Source: Pseudogymnoascus destructans (taxonomy: Eukaryota > Ascomycota > Leotiomycetes > Thelebolales > Thelebolaceae). Taken from it: a DNA stretch of 64,000 nt. The position numbers and the translations under genes were made by a program. Shown one piece after another: positions 22,132 to 32,189 of this stretch (the stretch's first letter is position 1; each line of letters starts with the position of its first letter). Under the pieces are notes generated by a model that saw only the letters and a program-made list of their open reading frames with translations, was not told where the DNA came from and searched no databases. The stretch lies in the NCBI RefSeq assembly GCF_001641265.1, contig NW_020167523.1, forward strand, positions 1,240,001-1,304,000. The letters run 5' to 3'.

Positions 22132-25100
22132 GGAAAGGCTCCTTCCTAGGTCTACGCAAATGTGATCTGCGAGATCTCGACCTACAAGAACTCTTGGGCG
22201 GAACCCAGTTCTTAGTCGACACGACGCTGAGTCTGAACGGACTCGGTGTGCAAACGAAGGCTCTCGCAGACACAGGAGCAAACGGATACCTCGTCATCAA
22301 CAAGCCCTTCGCGCTACGACTGTCGAAGGCGCTTCAGAGCCCCATACGGAAACTGCCCTACTCTGTACCCATACGTGGTTTTCAGCGAAAAATCCAAAGT
22401 CACGTATCGGAGTATATTCGGTTGCACTTAACAGTCGAAGGACGCCGAATATATAACTGCCCCTTTGTGCTCCTGGGCCTCGGAGCGCAAGATGTGATAA
22501 TTGGGAGGAAGCTTTTCAGCCGCTTCCGAATACTACTCGACTCTGCAAAGAGCCGGCTAGTATGGCCAAAGGAGTACCCGCCAACTCCTAGCTGGAGCAA
22601 GGAGATCACCTTGCCCTACCACTCGCGCGAAACGTCCATTCGACATCCGGCACACCAGTCGGATGCGAATCGTAGGGATGCCGCCATCCAACACGAAGAC
22701 AGACGCCGCGCAGGCGGACGCCCGATGGAAATGAAAGTGATAATTTCGGACTACGAAGAAATCACCGACTCCCCACCGAGCACACCTCGGAAGGAGGAGG
22801 ATCCTCCGTCACGACCACCGAAGAGGACGCCAACGCATGGGTTTGCGCCGGTGCAGATCTGCGAGATTAGTGCGAATGCCTTCTATCATGAGATGATGCG
22901 GAGCGACGCCGAGTTCTTCCAGGCTAGTATATATGAAATTGATCAGATCCTTCGGCAGAGAGAATCGGAAGAGGACGACGAGACGACATCACTCATCCAG
23001 GAGAAGCTCCCGTTTGTGCATCGAAACTATGCCGACGTCTTCTCGAAGTCGGAATCAGATCGCCTTCCACCACACCGCATATACGATCACAGGATACAGC
23101 TCGAGGCCCCCTTACCAAACGCCTTTTCACCGCTCTACCGACAAAGCACCGAGGAGCTAAAGGCTACTAAGCAATACCTGTTGGAGCACCTCGACAAGGG
23201 CTTCATCGCCAATAGCGATAGCCCCTTTGCGTCGCCTATACTATTCGTTAAGAAAGCGGATGGGAAACTGAGATTTTGTATCGACTACCGGAAGCTGAAT
23301 GGCCTCACTCGTAACGACCCGTATCCCATTCCGCGCATCGATGAATTGCTCGGCCGGGTGTCAAAAGCGAAGATCTTCACGAAGCTCGACATCCGACAAG
23401 CTTTCCATCGTATACGGATGCATCCCGACTCTGAAGAGTACACGACCTTTCGGACTCGTTACGGATCCTACAAATGTAAAGTGCTACCGTTTGGCCTAAC
23501 CAACGGCCCCGCAACCTATCAGAGGTACATGAACGACGTTCTCATGTCGTACTTGGATGATTTCTGTACTGCCTACCTAGACGACATCCTAATATACTCC
23601 GAAGACCCTTCGGAACACGTAGATCATGTACATAAAGTCTTACAGCGACTACGAGAAGCCGGACTCCAAGCCGACATTAAGAAATGCGAGTTTGACGTTA
23701 CCCGTACGAAGTACCTGGGTTACATACTGACCACTTCCGGGGTGGAAGCGGACCCTGATAAGATCGAACCACTCCGTAACTGGATCAGACCAACCACCGT
23801 CACCGGTGTAAAGTCTTACCTAGGCTTCTGTGGCTTCTACCGCCAGTTCATACGGAACTTCGGGAAAATAGCCAAGCCCCTAACCACTATCACAAGCCCC
23901 TCGGAGCCGTTCCTATGGACTGAGGAGTGTGAGAACGCTTTTGAGGAATTGCGACGACAACTCTTAACAGTCCAGGCACTTCACCACTTCGACCCCGAAT
24001 TGCCTACGAAGCTGGAGACCGATTCCTCAGACGGAGTCGTCGCCGGCGTGCTATCACAGGAGCACCCGGACAAGCTCTGGTACCCAGTAAGCTTCTATAG
24101 CCATGTACTAACCGGCCACGAGATCAACTGGGAGATCCACGACAAAGAACTGTTCGCAATCGTGAAAGCGTTCGCGAAATGGAGACCCGAGTTGGCTTCG
24201 GTGACACACCGGGTGGACGTCTATACGGACCACCGATCGCTGGAATACTTCATGACCACGAAGGTTCTCACCGCGAAGCAGGTACGGTGGATGGAGCTAC
24301 TCTCCGACTTCAACTTCCACATTACGTATACGGCAGGTAAGAATAACCAGAAGGCGGATATTCTAAGCCGAAGAGGCCAAGACCTCGTAATGCAGCAAAA
24401 AGTCAAGTTAGACAGTCGTGCGAGGGTGTTACTTGGCCCAGCCCGCCTACACCCCCGTATCAGTGCCGAGTTGGCCGACAGTTATGTAGCATCGATTAAT
24501 GCCATCGACCCCCTGAAAACGCAGATGCCCTTCGATCTGATTGAGGCACTATGCGTAGACAACCGGAAGTCGTTCGCCGAGACACGCGCGAAACAACCCC
24601 TACCGGATGGGTACGCCCTAGCCGACCAACTCCTCCTGTACAAAGACCGCCTATGTGTGAACCGTCACACAGAGCTTTGTACGAAACTCATCCGGGAGGC
24701 ACACGACCAAGTGTCGACCGCACACCCAAGTGGCAGGAAGACCTACCAGTTGCTCGCCCCAAAGTATCATTGGGTCGGTATGGAAGCGGACTGCTCACGG
24801 TACGTACGCAATTGCATGACATGCCGCCTATCGCACACCAATGTCACGAAGCAACAGGGTTTCCTTCACCCCCTACCGGTCCCCGACTACCCTATGCAAC
24901 ACCTTACGATGGACTTTAAGGAGTTCCCCAGGGACAAGCACGGATACGACAGCATCCTAGTGTTCATGGACCGCCTCGGGAAGAGTTCGGTAACCATACC
25001 GTGCCACAAGACTACGGATGCACGGCAAATGGCGCAGCTATTCATCGAATGGATTTATCGATTCGGACATACCCCGGTGTCGATCATTAGTGATCGCGGA

Positions 25101-26087
25101 CCCCAATTCGTGTCGTCCTTCTGGCACGAGTTCTGCCGGATCATCAGCGTCAAGATCAAGCTGTCGACGGCTTATCATAAGCAGACCGACGGACAGACGG
25201 AAATCATGAACCGATATATCGATCAGAGACTGCGCCCATTCGTATCCTATTACCAGGATAATTGGAGCGAGCTCATCCCTATCATGGATCGGGTCCAGAT
25301 GACGCTCCCTCACGCATCGATCGGGATGACCCCGTATCGACTCAAGTACGGAACGGATCCCCGTACCAGTTGGGATTGGAACACACCAAAGGGAACCACC
25401 CCCCGAGAAACTCTGAACCAAGACGAAGCTAAGGAGGTGGCTACTCGTATGCACACCGCCTGGGAATACGCCAAAAGAAATATGGCGAAAGCGCAAGAAG
25501 AGATGTCAAGGCATGCTAATCGACGCCGAAGAGCTGTCGATTGGAGCGTAGGAGACAAGGTCTACCTCTCGACGAAGAATCTCAAAAATACCCGTCCTAG
25601 CCGTAAGCTAGGGCAACAATGGGTCGGACCGTATACGGTATTGGAACAGGTCGGTCACGCATTCCGATTACGACTACCCACTGGGTCTCAAATACACGAT
25701 GTATTCTCGCCGGACGTACTCATTAAAGCTCCGAGTAACCCCTTACCTGGGCAAGCACCACCAGAGCCTAGCAGCGAAGTCATTAACGGCCTAGAAGAAT
25801 GGCAAGTGGAAAAGATCCTCGCCGTGAGACTTCGCCGCCGGCAGCTACAATACCAGGTGAGCTGGGTAGGATTTGACCCCGACCCGGAGTGGTACCCGGC
25901 AGCCAATTTCGAGAACTCTCCGCTCAAGCTTCGAGAGTTCCACACGGAATACCCCAACCTACCAGGACCGCCGAAGGACTTACCCGGATGGATCACGGCA
26001 TGGGAGACGGGCGGGCCAAGCTACGGTCACGGAAGGCACGGCAAAGCAGAAAAAACAGACTCGTTGCTACCCACAAATCTAAACTAA
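22125..26087 (+). CDS. pol: gypsy-1 Pol: protease, reverse transcriptase, RNase H, integrase, chromodomain
   Basis: Open from the codon after an upstream TGA (22122-22124) to 26087. The first in-frame ATG lies far inside, so translation probably depends on a Gag-Pol shift. Protease motif LADTGANGYL; RT with KLRFCIDYRKLN, KLDIRQAFH and the YLDDILIYS active site; RNase H with LETDSSDG; integrase HHCC finger (H..H..C..C ending NCMTCR) and DDE core (MDFKEFP, SIISDRGPQFVS, QTDGQTE); a C-terminal GPY-like segment (WVGPYTVLEQVG) and a chromodomain (WQVEKILAVRLRRRQLQYQV), which in this clade can direct integration to marked chromatin. No internal stop codon. Confidence 0.93.
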   Translation, partial: GLGKGSFLGLRKCDLRDLDLQELLGGTQFLVDTTLSLNGLGVQTKALADTGANGYLVINKPFALRLSKALQSPIRKLPYSVPIRGFQRKIQSHVSEYIRLHLTVEGRRIYNCPFVLLGLGAQDVIIGRKLFSRFRILLDSAKSRLVWPKEYPPTPSWSKEITLPYHSRETSIRHPAHQSDANRRDAAIQHEDRRRAGGRPMEMKVIISDYEEITDSPPSTPRKEEDPPSRPPKRTPTHGFAPVQICEISANAFYHEMMRSDAEFFQASIYEIDQILRQRESEEDDETTSLIQEKLPFVHRNYADVFSKSESDRLPPHRIYDHRIQLEAPLPNAFSPLYRQSTEELKATKQYLLEHLDKGFIANSDSPFASPILFVKKADGKLRFCIDYRKLNGLTRNDPYPIPRIDELLGRVSKAKIFTKLDIRQAFHRIRMHPDSEEYTTFRTRYGSYKCKVLPFGLTNGPATYQRYMNDVLMSYLDDFCTAYLDDILIYSEDPSEHVDHVHKVLQRLREAGLQADIKKCEFDVTRTKYLGYILTTSGVEADPDKIEPLRNWIRPTTVTGVKSYLGFCGFYRQFIRNFGKIAKPLTTITSPSEPFLWTEECENAFEELRRQLLTVQALHHFDPELPTKLETDSSDGVVAGVLSQEHPDKLWYPVSFYSHVLTGHEINWEIHDKELFAIVKAFAKWRPELASVTHRVDVYTDHRSLEYFMTTKVLTAKQVRWMELLSDFNFHITYTAGKNNQKADILSRRGQDLVMQQKVKLDSRARVLLGPARLHPRISAELADSYVASINAIDPLKTQMPFDLIEALCVDNRKSFAETRAKQPLPDGYALADQLLLYKDRLCVNRHTELCTKLIREAHDQVSTAHPSGRKTYQLLAPKYHWVGMEADCSRYVRNCMTCRLSHTNVTKQQGFLHPLPVPDYPMQHLTMDFKEFPRDKHGYDSILVFMDRLGKSSVTIPCHKTTDARQMAQLFIEWIYRFGHTPVSIISDRGPQFVSSFWHEFCRIISVKIKLSTAYHKQTDGQTEIMNRYIDQRLRPFVSYYQDNWSELIPIMDRVQMTLPHASIGMTPYRLKYGTDPRTSWDWNTPKGTTPRETLNQDEAKEVATRMHTAWEYAKRNMAKAQEEMSRHANRRRRAVDWSVGDKVYLSTKNLKNTRPSRKLGQQWVGPYTVLEQVGHAFRLRLPTGSQIHDVFSPDVLIKAPSNPLPGQAPPEPSSEVINGLEEWQVEKILAVRLRRRQLQYQVSWVGFDPDPEWYPAANFENSPLKLREFHTEYPNLPGPPKDLPGWITAWETGGPSYGHGRHGKAEKTDSLLPTNLN

Positions 26088-26248
26088 ATACCCTCTGAGC
26101 CAGGGCACACTCGTCCCGGGCTCTTGCGGGAGCCACCCTTCCCAAACGTCCCACCGGCGTCGCAACAAGCGGCTACCACCATGTGAGACGAAGGGTCGAA
26201 GCGACCCCACGCGAAGAGCCCAGCCCGAGTTCCCTCCGACACAGAGTC

Positions 26249-26985
26249 TCATCCAATGGGCGCGGAGAACGTCCCCTCCGCCGCCTCATCCCCATCTTCC
26301 TCCCCCCTCTTTCTCTTCTGGCCGCGGGGCCCCGCCGCCACGGCCACGGACACCTTGTCCACCGCCGCCACCACCGACTTCCCCACCCCCTTCAGGGAGG
26401 ACTCCAGGCCCTCCAGCAAGGAGCCCTGCCCCTCGAGGAGCGCGGCCGTATCCCTCCCCACCGCCGTCACCGCCTGGCGGACACGCTTCACAGCGTCAGT
26501 TCCAAAACAAGACATAACACAAGGGGTAGACTTACGCGCAGGCCGTCCTCGACGGCGTTGCGGAGAGCCATGCTCTTCATGTAGGCCGAAGCCTCGGCCG
26601 GAGAGCGAAACTTCGGCATATTGGCGGCCGTGAGGTTGGCCACCCGAACTGCCTCCGCGGCAGCAGCCTTCGCGGCGGCGGGATCGGGGTTGGTTGACGT
26701 TTCGGCGTCGACAATCGCCTGGTATTCGTCGGCTAGGAACCAGGCCATCTATCCCCACAAGGTCAGCCACAGAAACCAAAACACGAGGCCGTAGGCCACC
26801 CGACAACTCACCGGAACACAATTGGCCTTTTGGCCCACACAGTGGTTGCATTTGGAGCTCGAGGCGCTCCAAACACAGTCGTGGGCGGGCTCGCCCGCTC
26901 CCACCTTCACCTTGCGGCGGACGCAGCGCATGCACAAAGTGCGGAAGGCTGCAGTAAGGGCCCCGGGAGGAGGGGGCACCGGCAT
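26249..26985 (-). CDS. antisense spliced gene inside gypsy-1, six-cysteine module protein, function unknown
   Basis: Three exons on the strand opposite gag-pol: 26985-26812, 26748-26536 and 26485-26249; introns GTGAGT..TAG (63 nt) and GTAAGT..AAG (50 nt), both phase 0; 207 aa. Exon 1 carries CMRC, then a Cys before VWSASSSKC-NHC and ANCVP, i.e. C-x2-C-x15-C-x8-C-x2-C-x6-C, a putative zinc-binding module somewhat like fungal Zn2Cys6 clusters but with different spacing. Exon 2 is Ala-rich and helical (PDPAAAKAAAAEAVRVANL; MPKFRSPAEASAYMKSMAL). Exon 3 is helical with a basic KRKR signal-like patch and an acidic end. gypsy-3 has a counterpart with the same cysteine module and intron position. I do not recognise the family and assign no function. 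Confidence 0.72.
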
Positions 26986-27981
26986 CGTCGCGGAATGGGT
27001 TCCTACGGAACCGTCAGCCAAGCCACAGGAGTTATCACCCGCGCGTGTAACGCTGACTTCTAAACGATAGAAGACACAGAGGTTCTCTTGCGTAAAGGTT
27101 TACTTATCAGAGGAGGCAGGGGATCAGACACAAAGGCTTCAAGTAACACGTTACTAGTATATAACAAATACTGTATTGAGTTGAGCACGAAGCTCCTATC
27201 TAAGGAAATACTATCTACTTATATAGTGGCGTCGTGCCTAGTGGACTCTTGGGAACTCACTCGAGTCCTCGGAGTCCTGGACTCTTAGGACTCTTCTCTC
27301 ATCCTGCGAGTCCGTCACGTGCCTAGTGGACTCCTGGGAACTCACTCGAGTCCTCGGAGTCCTGGACTCTTAGGACTCTTCTCATCATCCTGCGAGTCCG
27401 TCACGTGATACTTTCGGAACTACTATTCCCCGCTGCCCCTCCAGGTACCAGGGCCGGTCTCATGCGACCTCCCTCCTTCCTGTCCTGTAGTTGGCCAGCC
27501 TTCTTGTTCCGTCGTAACAGCGCGTCGACGCGCAACCATCACCTACGCGATCGTCTGGGTATTGGTTTTGTTTCTATGAAACAATCAGTTAGTATACAAT
27601 ATTCGAACAGACGGGGCCACTTACTGTTCTCGGGAGGGGGGTTCGTGAGCGTTGTTGTGGTAAAAGAAGCTTCGAAATGTGGGCGGAACCGGTTGCTTCA
27701 TAACATCCGCTTACAACAATGAATCTCTGAGACGGATTAGCGCGCGCACAGTAACTGAGAAATTCGCGACGCTTACTGCTACCCTCGGACACCTCACGGG
27801 GTGCATTCGGACCTGCCTAAATACCCTTTATTACGATTAAAGCACCACTCCCAATTTACGCATTCAGCCATACGTTTCCCATAACAAAGACTACGGTTAG
27901 GGCCTACACTCGGACACTCCTCGGTCGCGATACTATGCCACGTGCATTGAGGACAAAGCACTTCCTTAAGGCGGGGGGTAA
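26986..27981. other. gypsy-1 3' non-coding region
   Basis: About 1 kb between the start of the antisense gene and the 3' LTR, so it must contain the antisense gene's promoter. It holds an 85-bp tandem duplication (separate entry) and a short copy of LTR sequence (GGGGTGCATTCGGACC near 27799). The polypurine tract lies at 27968-27981. Confidence 0.6.
27234..27404. repeat. 85-bp tandem duplication in the gypsy-1 3' region
   Basis: Two head-to-tail copies (27234-27318 and 27319-27404), starting GTGCCTAGTGGACTC and ending GCGAGTCCGTCAC, with only a T/C change and a CTC/CATCA difference between them. Each is dense in GGACTC/GAGTCC inverted motifs. Confidence 0.9.
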
Positions 27982-28291
27982 TGTAAGGATGCCTCCTTAC
28001 ACGGGGTGCATTCGGACCCCTAAGGGGACGCGCAGTAGATAACATAGTAGTACAGCAACATAGGGGTTAGAGTCGGGGTCGATTCGGATTACCGACTAAG
28101 TAGTACCGAGGGTACGCTAAGCTTGATTAGAGTCGGACCCGAGACGGATATTTAAGGGGTAGGAAGCTGTAAGCTCCCCCTTTATCTTTTTTGTATCCTT
28201 CGTAGTAGACCTATAGGATAGAATACAGCATCACCTCCGACTCGCACTCCCATATGCACCTACGGAGAGCCGTATTCCCTGTGTCCTTACA
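27982..28291 (+). repeat. gypsy-1 3' LTR
   Basis: 310 bp; read against the 5' LTR I saw no difference. Preceded by the polypurine tract and followed by the GCTAG target duplication. Confidence 0.93.
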
Positions 28292-28296
28292 GCTAG

Positions 28297-28326
28297 ATTC
28301 TCACATCTGGTGCACCCATCATTACA
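28297..28326 (+). repeat. last 30 bp of the LTR copy split by gypsy-1
   Basis: Completes the unit begun at 19255 (ATTCTCACATCTGG ... ATCATTACA). It is followed directly by an inverted short-variant copy. Confidence 0.75.
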
Positions 28327-28672
28327 ATGACATGTAATGAATCATAGAGGTTCGTAGGAGCTTTTAGAGCTATCGTTCATGCTCCTAGGCCTCTAGTTGG
28401 TAGAGATATGTCATGTGGTAGTATGAGTGATGTCATGTAATGAATCATAGAGGGTTGTAGAGATATGCTATGTGGTAATATCGGCCCAGTAACTAAGGAG
28501 CAATGACGTGTAATGAATCATAGATGGTTGTAGCAATCGTTGAGTAGTATTGCTCTTGTTGTTGGTGTGATAAGCCAAAATATGTATAGTGACTTGTAGG
28601 TTTGAGGAGGAGATTTCCAAGTTTGCTCTTGAGTTTGATAGCAAACTGAGTGCAACGAATGTCAGTATGACA
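28327..28672 (-). repeat. LTR-family short variant, right arm of the large inverted repeat; probable 3' LTR start of gypsy-2
   Basis: 346 bp, reverse complement of 18702-19047. Read on the minus strand it begins TGTCATACTGAC immediately after AAGAGGGGTATCA, a polypurine-tract-like sequence downstream of the gypsy-2 chromodomain, which is where a 3' LTR is expected. Confidence 0.75.
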
Positions 28673-31253
28673 TGATACCCCTCTTAAGGACGTTTGTTAG
28701 CTGTGTGCTTGCCCTTTAGCCAGGTGGCTTTCTTAGTTGAAATTCTAGAATCAGCTTGGATGCATTTTTTAGATTTCTCTTAGGCTCCCAAGTGTTGTCA
28801 CTTGTAGGATAGCCTTTCCACTTAACGAGGAAGTAGTCCTGACCTCTAAGTGTCTTTTTGTCAAGGATAGACTCTACTTCATATTCTGGTTGATCCAAGA
28901 TCAGAACAGGAGGTGGAGGAGACTGAAGTGGTCTTAAGGAACTTTCTTGTGCCTTAGACAAGAGAGATGCATGGAAGACATTATGGATAGTTCAAGTAGG
29001 TGGTAATGCAAGCTCGAAAGCATTCTTGCTGTGTCTTATCCCAGTAATACAAAGTGTCCTTGTGAAGTAATTGAGTAAGGGGTAAAGCCAAGGATGTATA
29101 TCTTGGTATAAACCTCCTGTAATAGTTGGCAAACCCAAGGAAAGACTGAACCTCTTTAATGCTGGAAGGAATAGGCCACGTTTGTACTGCTTTTGTCTTT
29201 TCAGGATCCATCTGAATGCCTTCTGTTGAAATTCTATGTCCCAAGAAATCAACTTGAGACATATGGAAAAGACATTTCTCAAGTTTGCAAAAGAGTTGTG
29301 CTTGAGATAGCTTCTCTAAGACTTGTCTAACATGTAGAACATGCTCTTGAGTGTCTAAAGAGTATATAAGAATGTCGTCTAAGTAGACAACAACAAAGAT
29401 ATCCAAGTAAGGTCTTAGAATATCATTCATGAGAGCTTGGAAAGAAGCAGGTGCATTGGCAAGCCCAAAAGGCATTACCTGGTATTCAAAATGACCATAG
29501 CGTGTTCTGAATGCTGTCTTCCACTCATCACCTTCCTTGATGTGTATCAGGTTATAAGCTCCCCTGAGATCTAACTTGGTAAAGATCCTTGCTGAAGAGA
29601 GCCTATCTATGAGCTCAGGGATAAGGGGTAAAGCATATCTGTTTTTAACAGTGACTGCATTAAGGCCCCTATAATCAACACAGAGACGCAAGGAGCCATC
29701 TTTCTTCTTGACAAAGAGAATGGGAGCTCCTGCTGGTGAGGAAGAAGGTCTGATAAAGCCAGAACTAAGGTTCTCATCTAGGTATTCTCTGAGAGTTTTC
29801 AGCTCTAATTCAGAAAGAGAGTAGATAGGGCCGTAGGGAGGCATTGAGCCTTCTGCGAGTGGTATCTCATGGTCATAAGGCTGGTGCTTTGGCAGAATTG
29901 ATGCCTTTGCCTTGTCAAAAAGATGTTGGTAGTCTTGGTATGCTAAAGGCAAAATGACCTCCTGAGATGATTTCTCCAAATCTGAAGTAGCTGCTATCTC
30001 CAGGACAGGTTGGAAAGGTTTAACCCATATCAGAGATGATATATCGTCCATAGTTTGGTCAAAATCCTTGATCTGGGACAAGTTTGAGTCTTGGACCTGA
30101 ATAGGGGTAACTGAGGCTTGAAGGGTTTTTTCAGTATTGAGCTCAGGATTTGAGCTAAACCCAAGCGATAAATGCTTCCAATTGATAGTTGGATCATGCC
30201 TTTGAAGCCATGGAAGACCTAGGATAACTGGGTACTTCATTGGTATAACATCTAAAGAGATGGTGTCTGAAAATGTTGATTTTCCTAGGGGAATCTCAAG
30301 TTTGAGTACTGGGGTGTTGCAGGTAATGGAACCTGAACTGATAGGAGTTCCATCAATGACTCGGAGCAACTCTGGAGTACGTTTGGGAATTGTAGGTAAC
30401 TGGTGTGTCAAGATGAGGTCTTGAGATATAAAGTTGCCTGTTGCCCCTGAGTCTATCATAGCCCTTGTAGACAACACCTGTTGTTTGAAATGGAGTTGAA
30501 TAGGGATTAACAGGTGTGTGAGACTCTGAGAAAGCACCATCGACACATCTTTGTTGTCTAGGGGAGAAGTTATAGTCTCAGTTGAAGTTGTGCCTGCTAG
30601 GGATTTTTCAAGTTTTTCAGGAATAGCAGTTGTGACTGTGTCTGAGGCTGCTATATGTTTTGAATCAGCACTCCCCCGTGCTGAATAGCACTCCTGAATT
30701 CTGTGTCCCCCTTTGCCACAGTATAAACAAAGGTTGTTGTCCATTCTGTGTTTTCTTTCTTGAGGAGTAAGTTTACCCCTTTTCAGTTTTTGAGGGCTTC
30801 TTGTAGGCTGAGGTGCTGGATTTGCTGTAGATCTCTTTATAGAGGCGTCTAAGTCCATAGGTTCAGGTGCTGAGTCCTTAGCAGTTGGTGTAGAGGTGTA
30901 ATTGTTGAAATTTCTTGTTGGATGCCAGTCTTGGTTCTTCTCCTTTCTTCTTTCAAAAAGCCTATCATCAAGTCTGACAGCTTTCTCTATAAGCGTTTGA
31001 AGTGTTGTAGGGTGTTCTTCTTTGCTGAGTTCATCCTTAATAGAGCTCTTGAGCCCTTGGTAATAAGTGAAGACTAAGGCTTCTTCATTCCAAGTCAAGT
31101 GAGAAGTGATTCTCCTAAATTCTGTTGTATACTGAGCAGCAGAGGTCTTTTGACATAGCTACTGTAGCTCTCTTTCTGCTGTAGCAGTTTCGTTGATATC
31201 TCCAAAGGTCCTGGTAAGTTCCTCTTGAAACTGGTCATAAGAGGTAATCAAAG
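28673..31253 (-). pseudogene. gypsy-2: deletion-derivative Ty3/gypsy internal region (gag-protease-RT fused to chromodomain)
   Basis: Read right to left. It starts inside the Gag domain (DQFQEELTRTFGDINETATA) with an in-frame TAG near 31160, then an open 705-aa frame (31098-28981): Gag C-terminus with CCHC knuckle (CLYCGKGGHRIQEC), protease (AMIDSGATGNFIS), RT (LCVDYRGLNAVTVKN, YLDDILIYS, LGFANYYRRFI). Just after the RT the sequence jumps (about 29030) to the extreme integrase C-terminus (LALPPT-stop-TIHNVFHASLL) and a chromodomain (28961-28716: YEVESILDKKTLRGQDYFLV). RNase H, the integrase finger and the DDE core are deleted, as are the primer site and Gag start. It cannot move by itself. 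Confidence 0.85.
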
Positions 31254-32189
31254 TGTAATGGTGGGTGCACCAGATATGAGAATCTAGCCACCCAAGGAAG
31301 GGATGAATTTACTAAGACAACACACTGTCTTAGGAAACAGAGCCAAAGGGTTGTAGCTTAGACTATTCCACAACGCAGCAATCAGGTGTATGATGTGGTG
31401 AAGTGGTTTAGACAAGTTGCAACAAATGTTGAGTCTGAGAACTCAGGGGTAAGTCAGAGGTTAGCACCTCACTGACTTTTCAAAAACAGAGAATAACAAG
31501 ATCAATGCTTGGAAGCTTGGAAAAGACGTGGAAGTATGTGATAGTCGATTTACTGTATTGCCTGCTTGCCCTTTCTTAAGGAAAGGGCAATCCTATTTAT
31601 GCCAAAGGAGTGTAGTTCTCTCATTTTCCATGACTTTCCATGACTAACCAGGCTTGGTAAATGTATTAGAAATCAAGTGCGACCCACAACTAGCTTGCTA
31701 ATCATGTAGTAAACGTAAGAGAATCCCATAGAACCATCTCTTGGGTTCCTAGCCTATAGGAAGTGAAAAGGAGGTCCAAGGTCAGAGTACCTATAGACAA
31801 ATTATGTCATAACTTAACCAATCTTGTGGGTAACTAAGGAGCGATGACGTGTAATGAATCATAGAGGGTTGTAGAAGCTTCTAGAGCTATCGTTCATGTT
31901 CCTAGGCCTCTAGTTGGTAGAGATATGCCATGTGGTAGTATTGGCCCACCCCCTTAAGGAGGAGATTTTCTTAATAACTTGTTCAATGAGTGTCCAAATG
32001 ATATGCTGTGATGTATGTAGCATAAACAGATGTAGTAGAAGAGTTTGCAGCAATCGTTGAGTAGTATTGCTTCTGTTGTTGGTGTGATAAGCCAAGATAT
32101 GTATGGTGACTTGTAGGTTTGAGGAGGAGATTTCTAAGTTTGCTCTTGAGTTTGATAGCAAACTGAGTGCAACGAATGTCAGTATGACA
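31254..32189 (-). repeat. full 936-bp LTR-family copy, probable 5' LTR of gypsy-2
   Basis: On the minus strand runs TGTCATACTGAC (32189) to ..CCACCATTACA (31254), TG...CA, the same length as the copy split by gypsy-1. It abuts the middle of gypsy-2 gag with no leader or primer site. A CATAAATAGG TATA-like motif (reverse complement near 31595) and an AAGGGCAA/TTGCCCTTTCCTTAAG hairpin sequence lie inside. Confidence 0.78.

Larger units (their letters stand above)
20161..28291 (+). mobile_element. gypsy-1: intact Ty3/gypsy chromodomain LTR retrotransposon (8131 bp)
   Basis: Bounded by two 310-bp LTRs (20161-20470, 27982-28291) that I could not tell apart by eye, and by a 5-bp target duplication GCTAG (20156-20160 and 28292-28296). 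Internal order: leader, gag (20833-22131), pol (22125/22194-26087: protease, RT, RNase H, integrase, chromodomain), then an opposite-strand spliced gene (26985-26249) and about 1 kb of non-coding DNA. A polypurine tract (AAGGCGGGGGGTAA) abuts the 3' LTR. It is inserted into an LTR of another family. Intact frames and identical LTRs indicate a very recent insertion. Confidence 0.95.
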
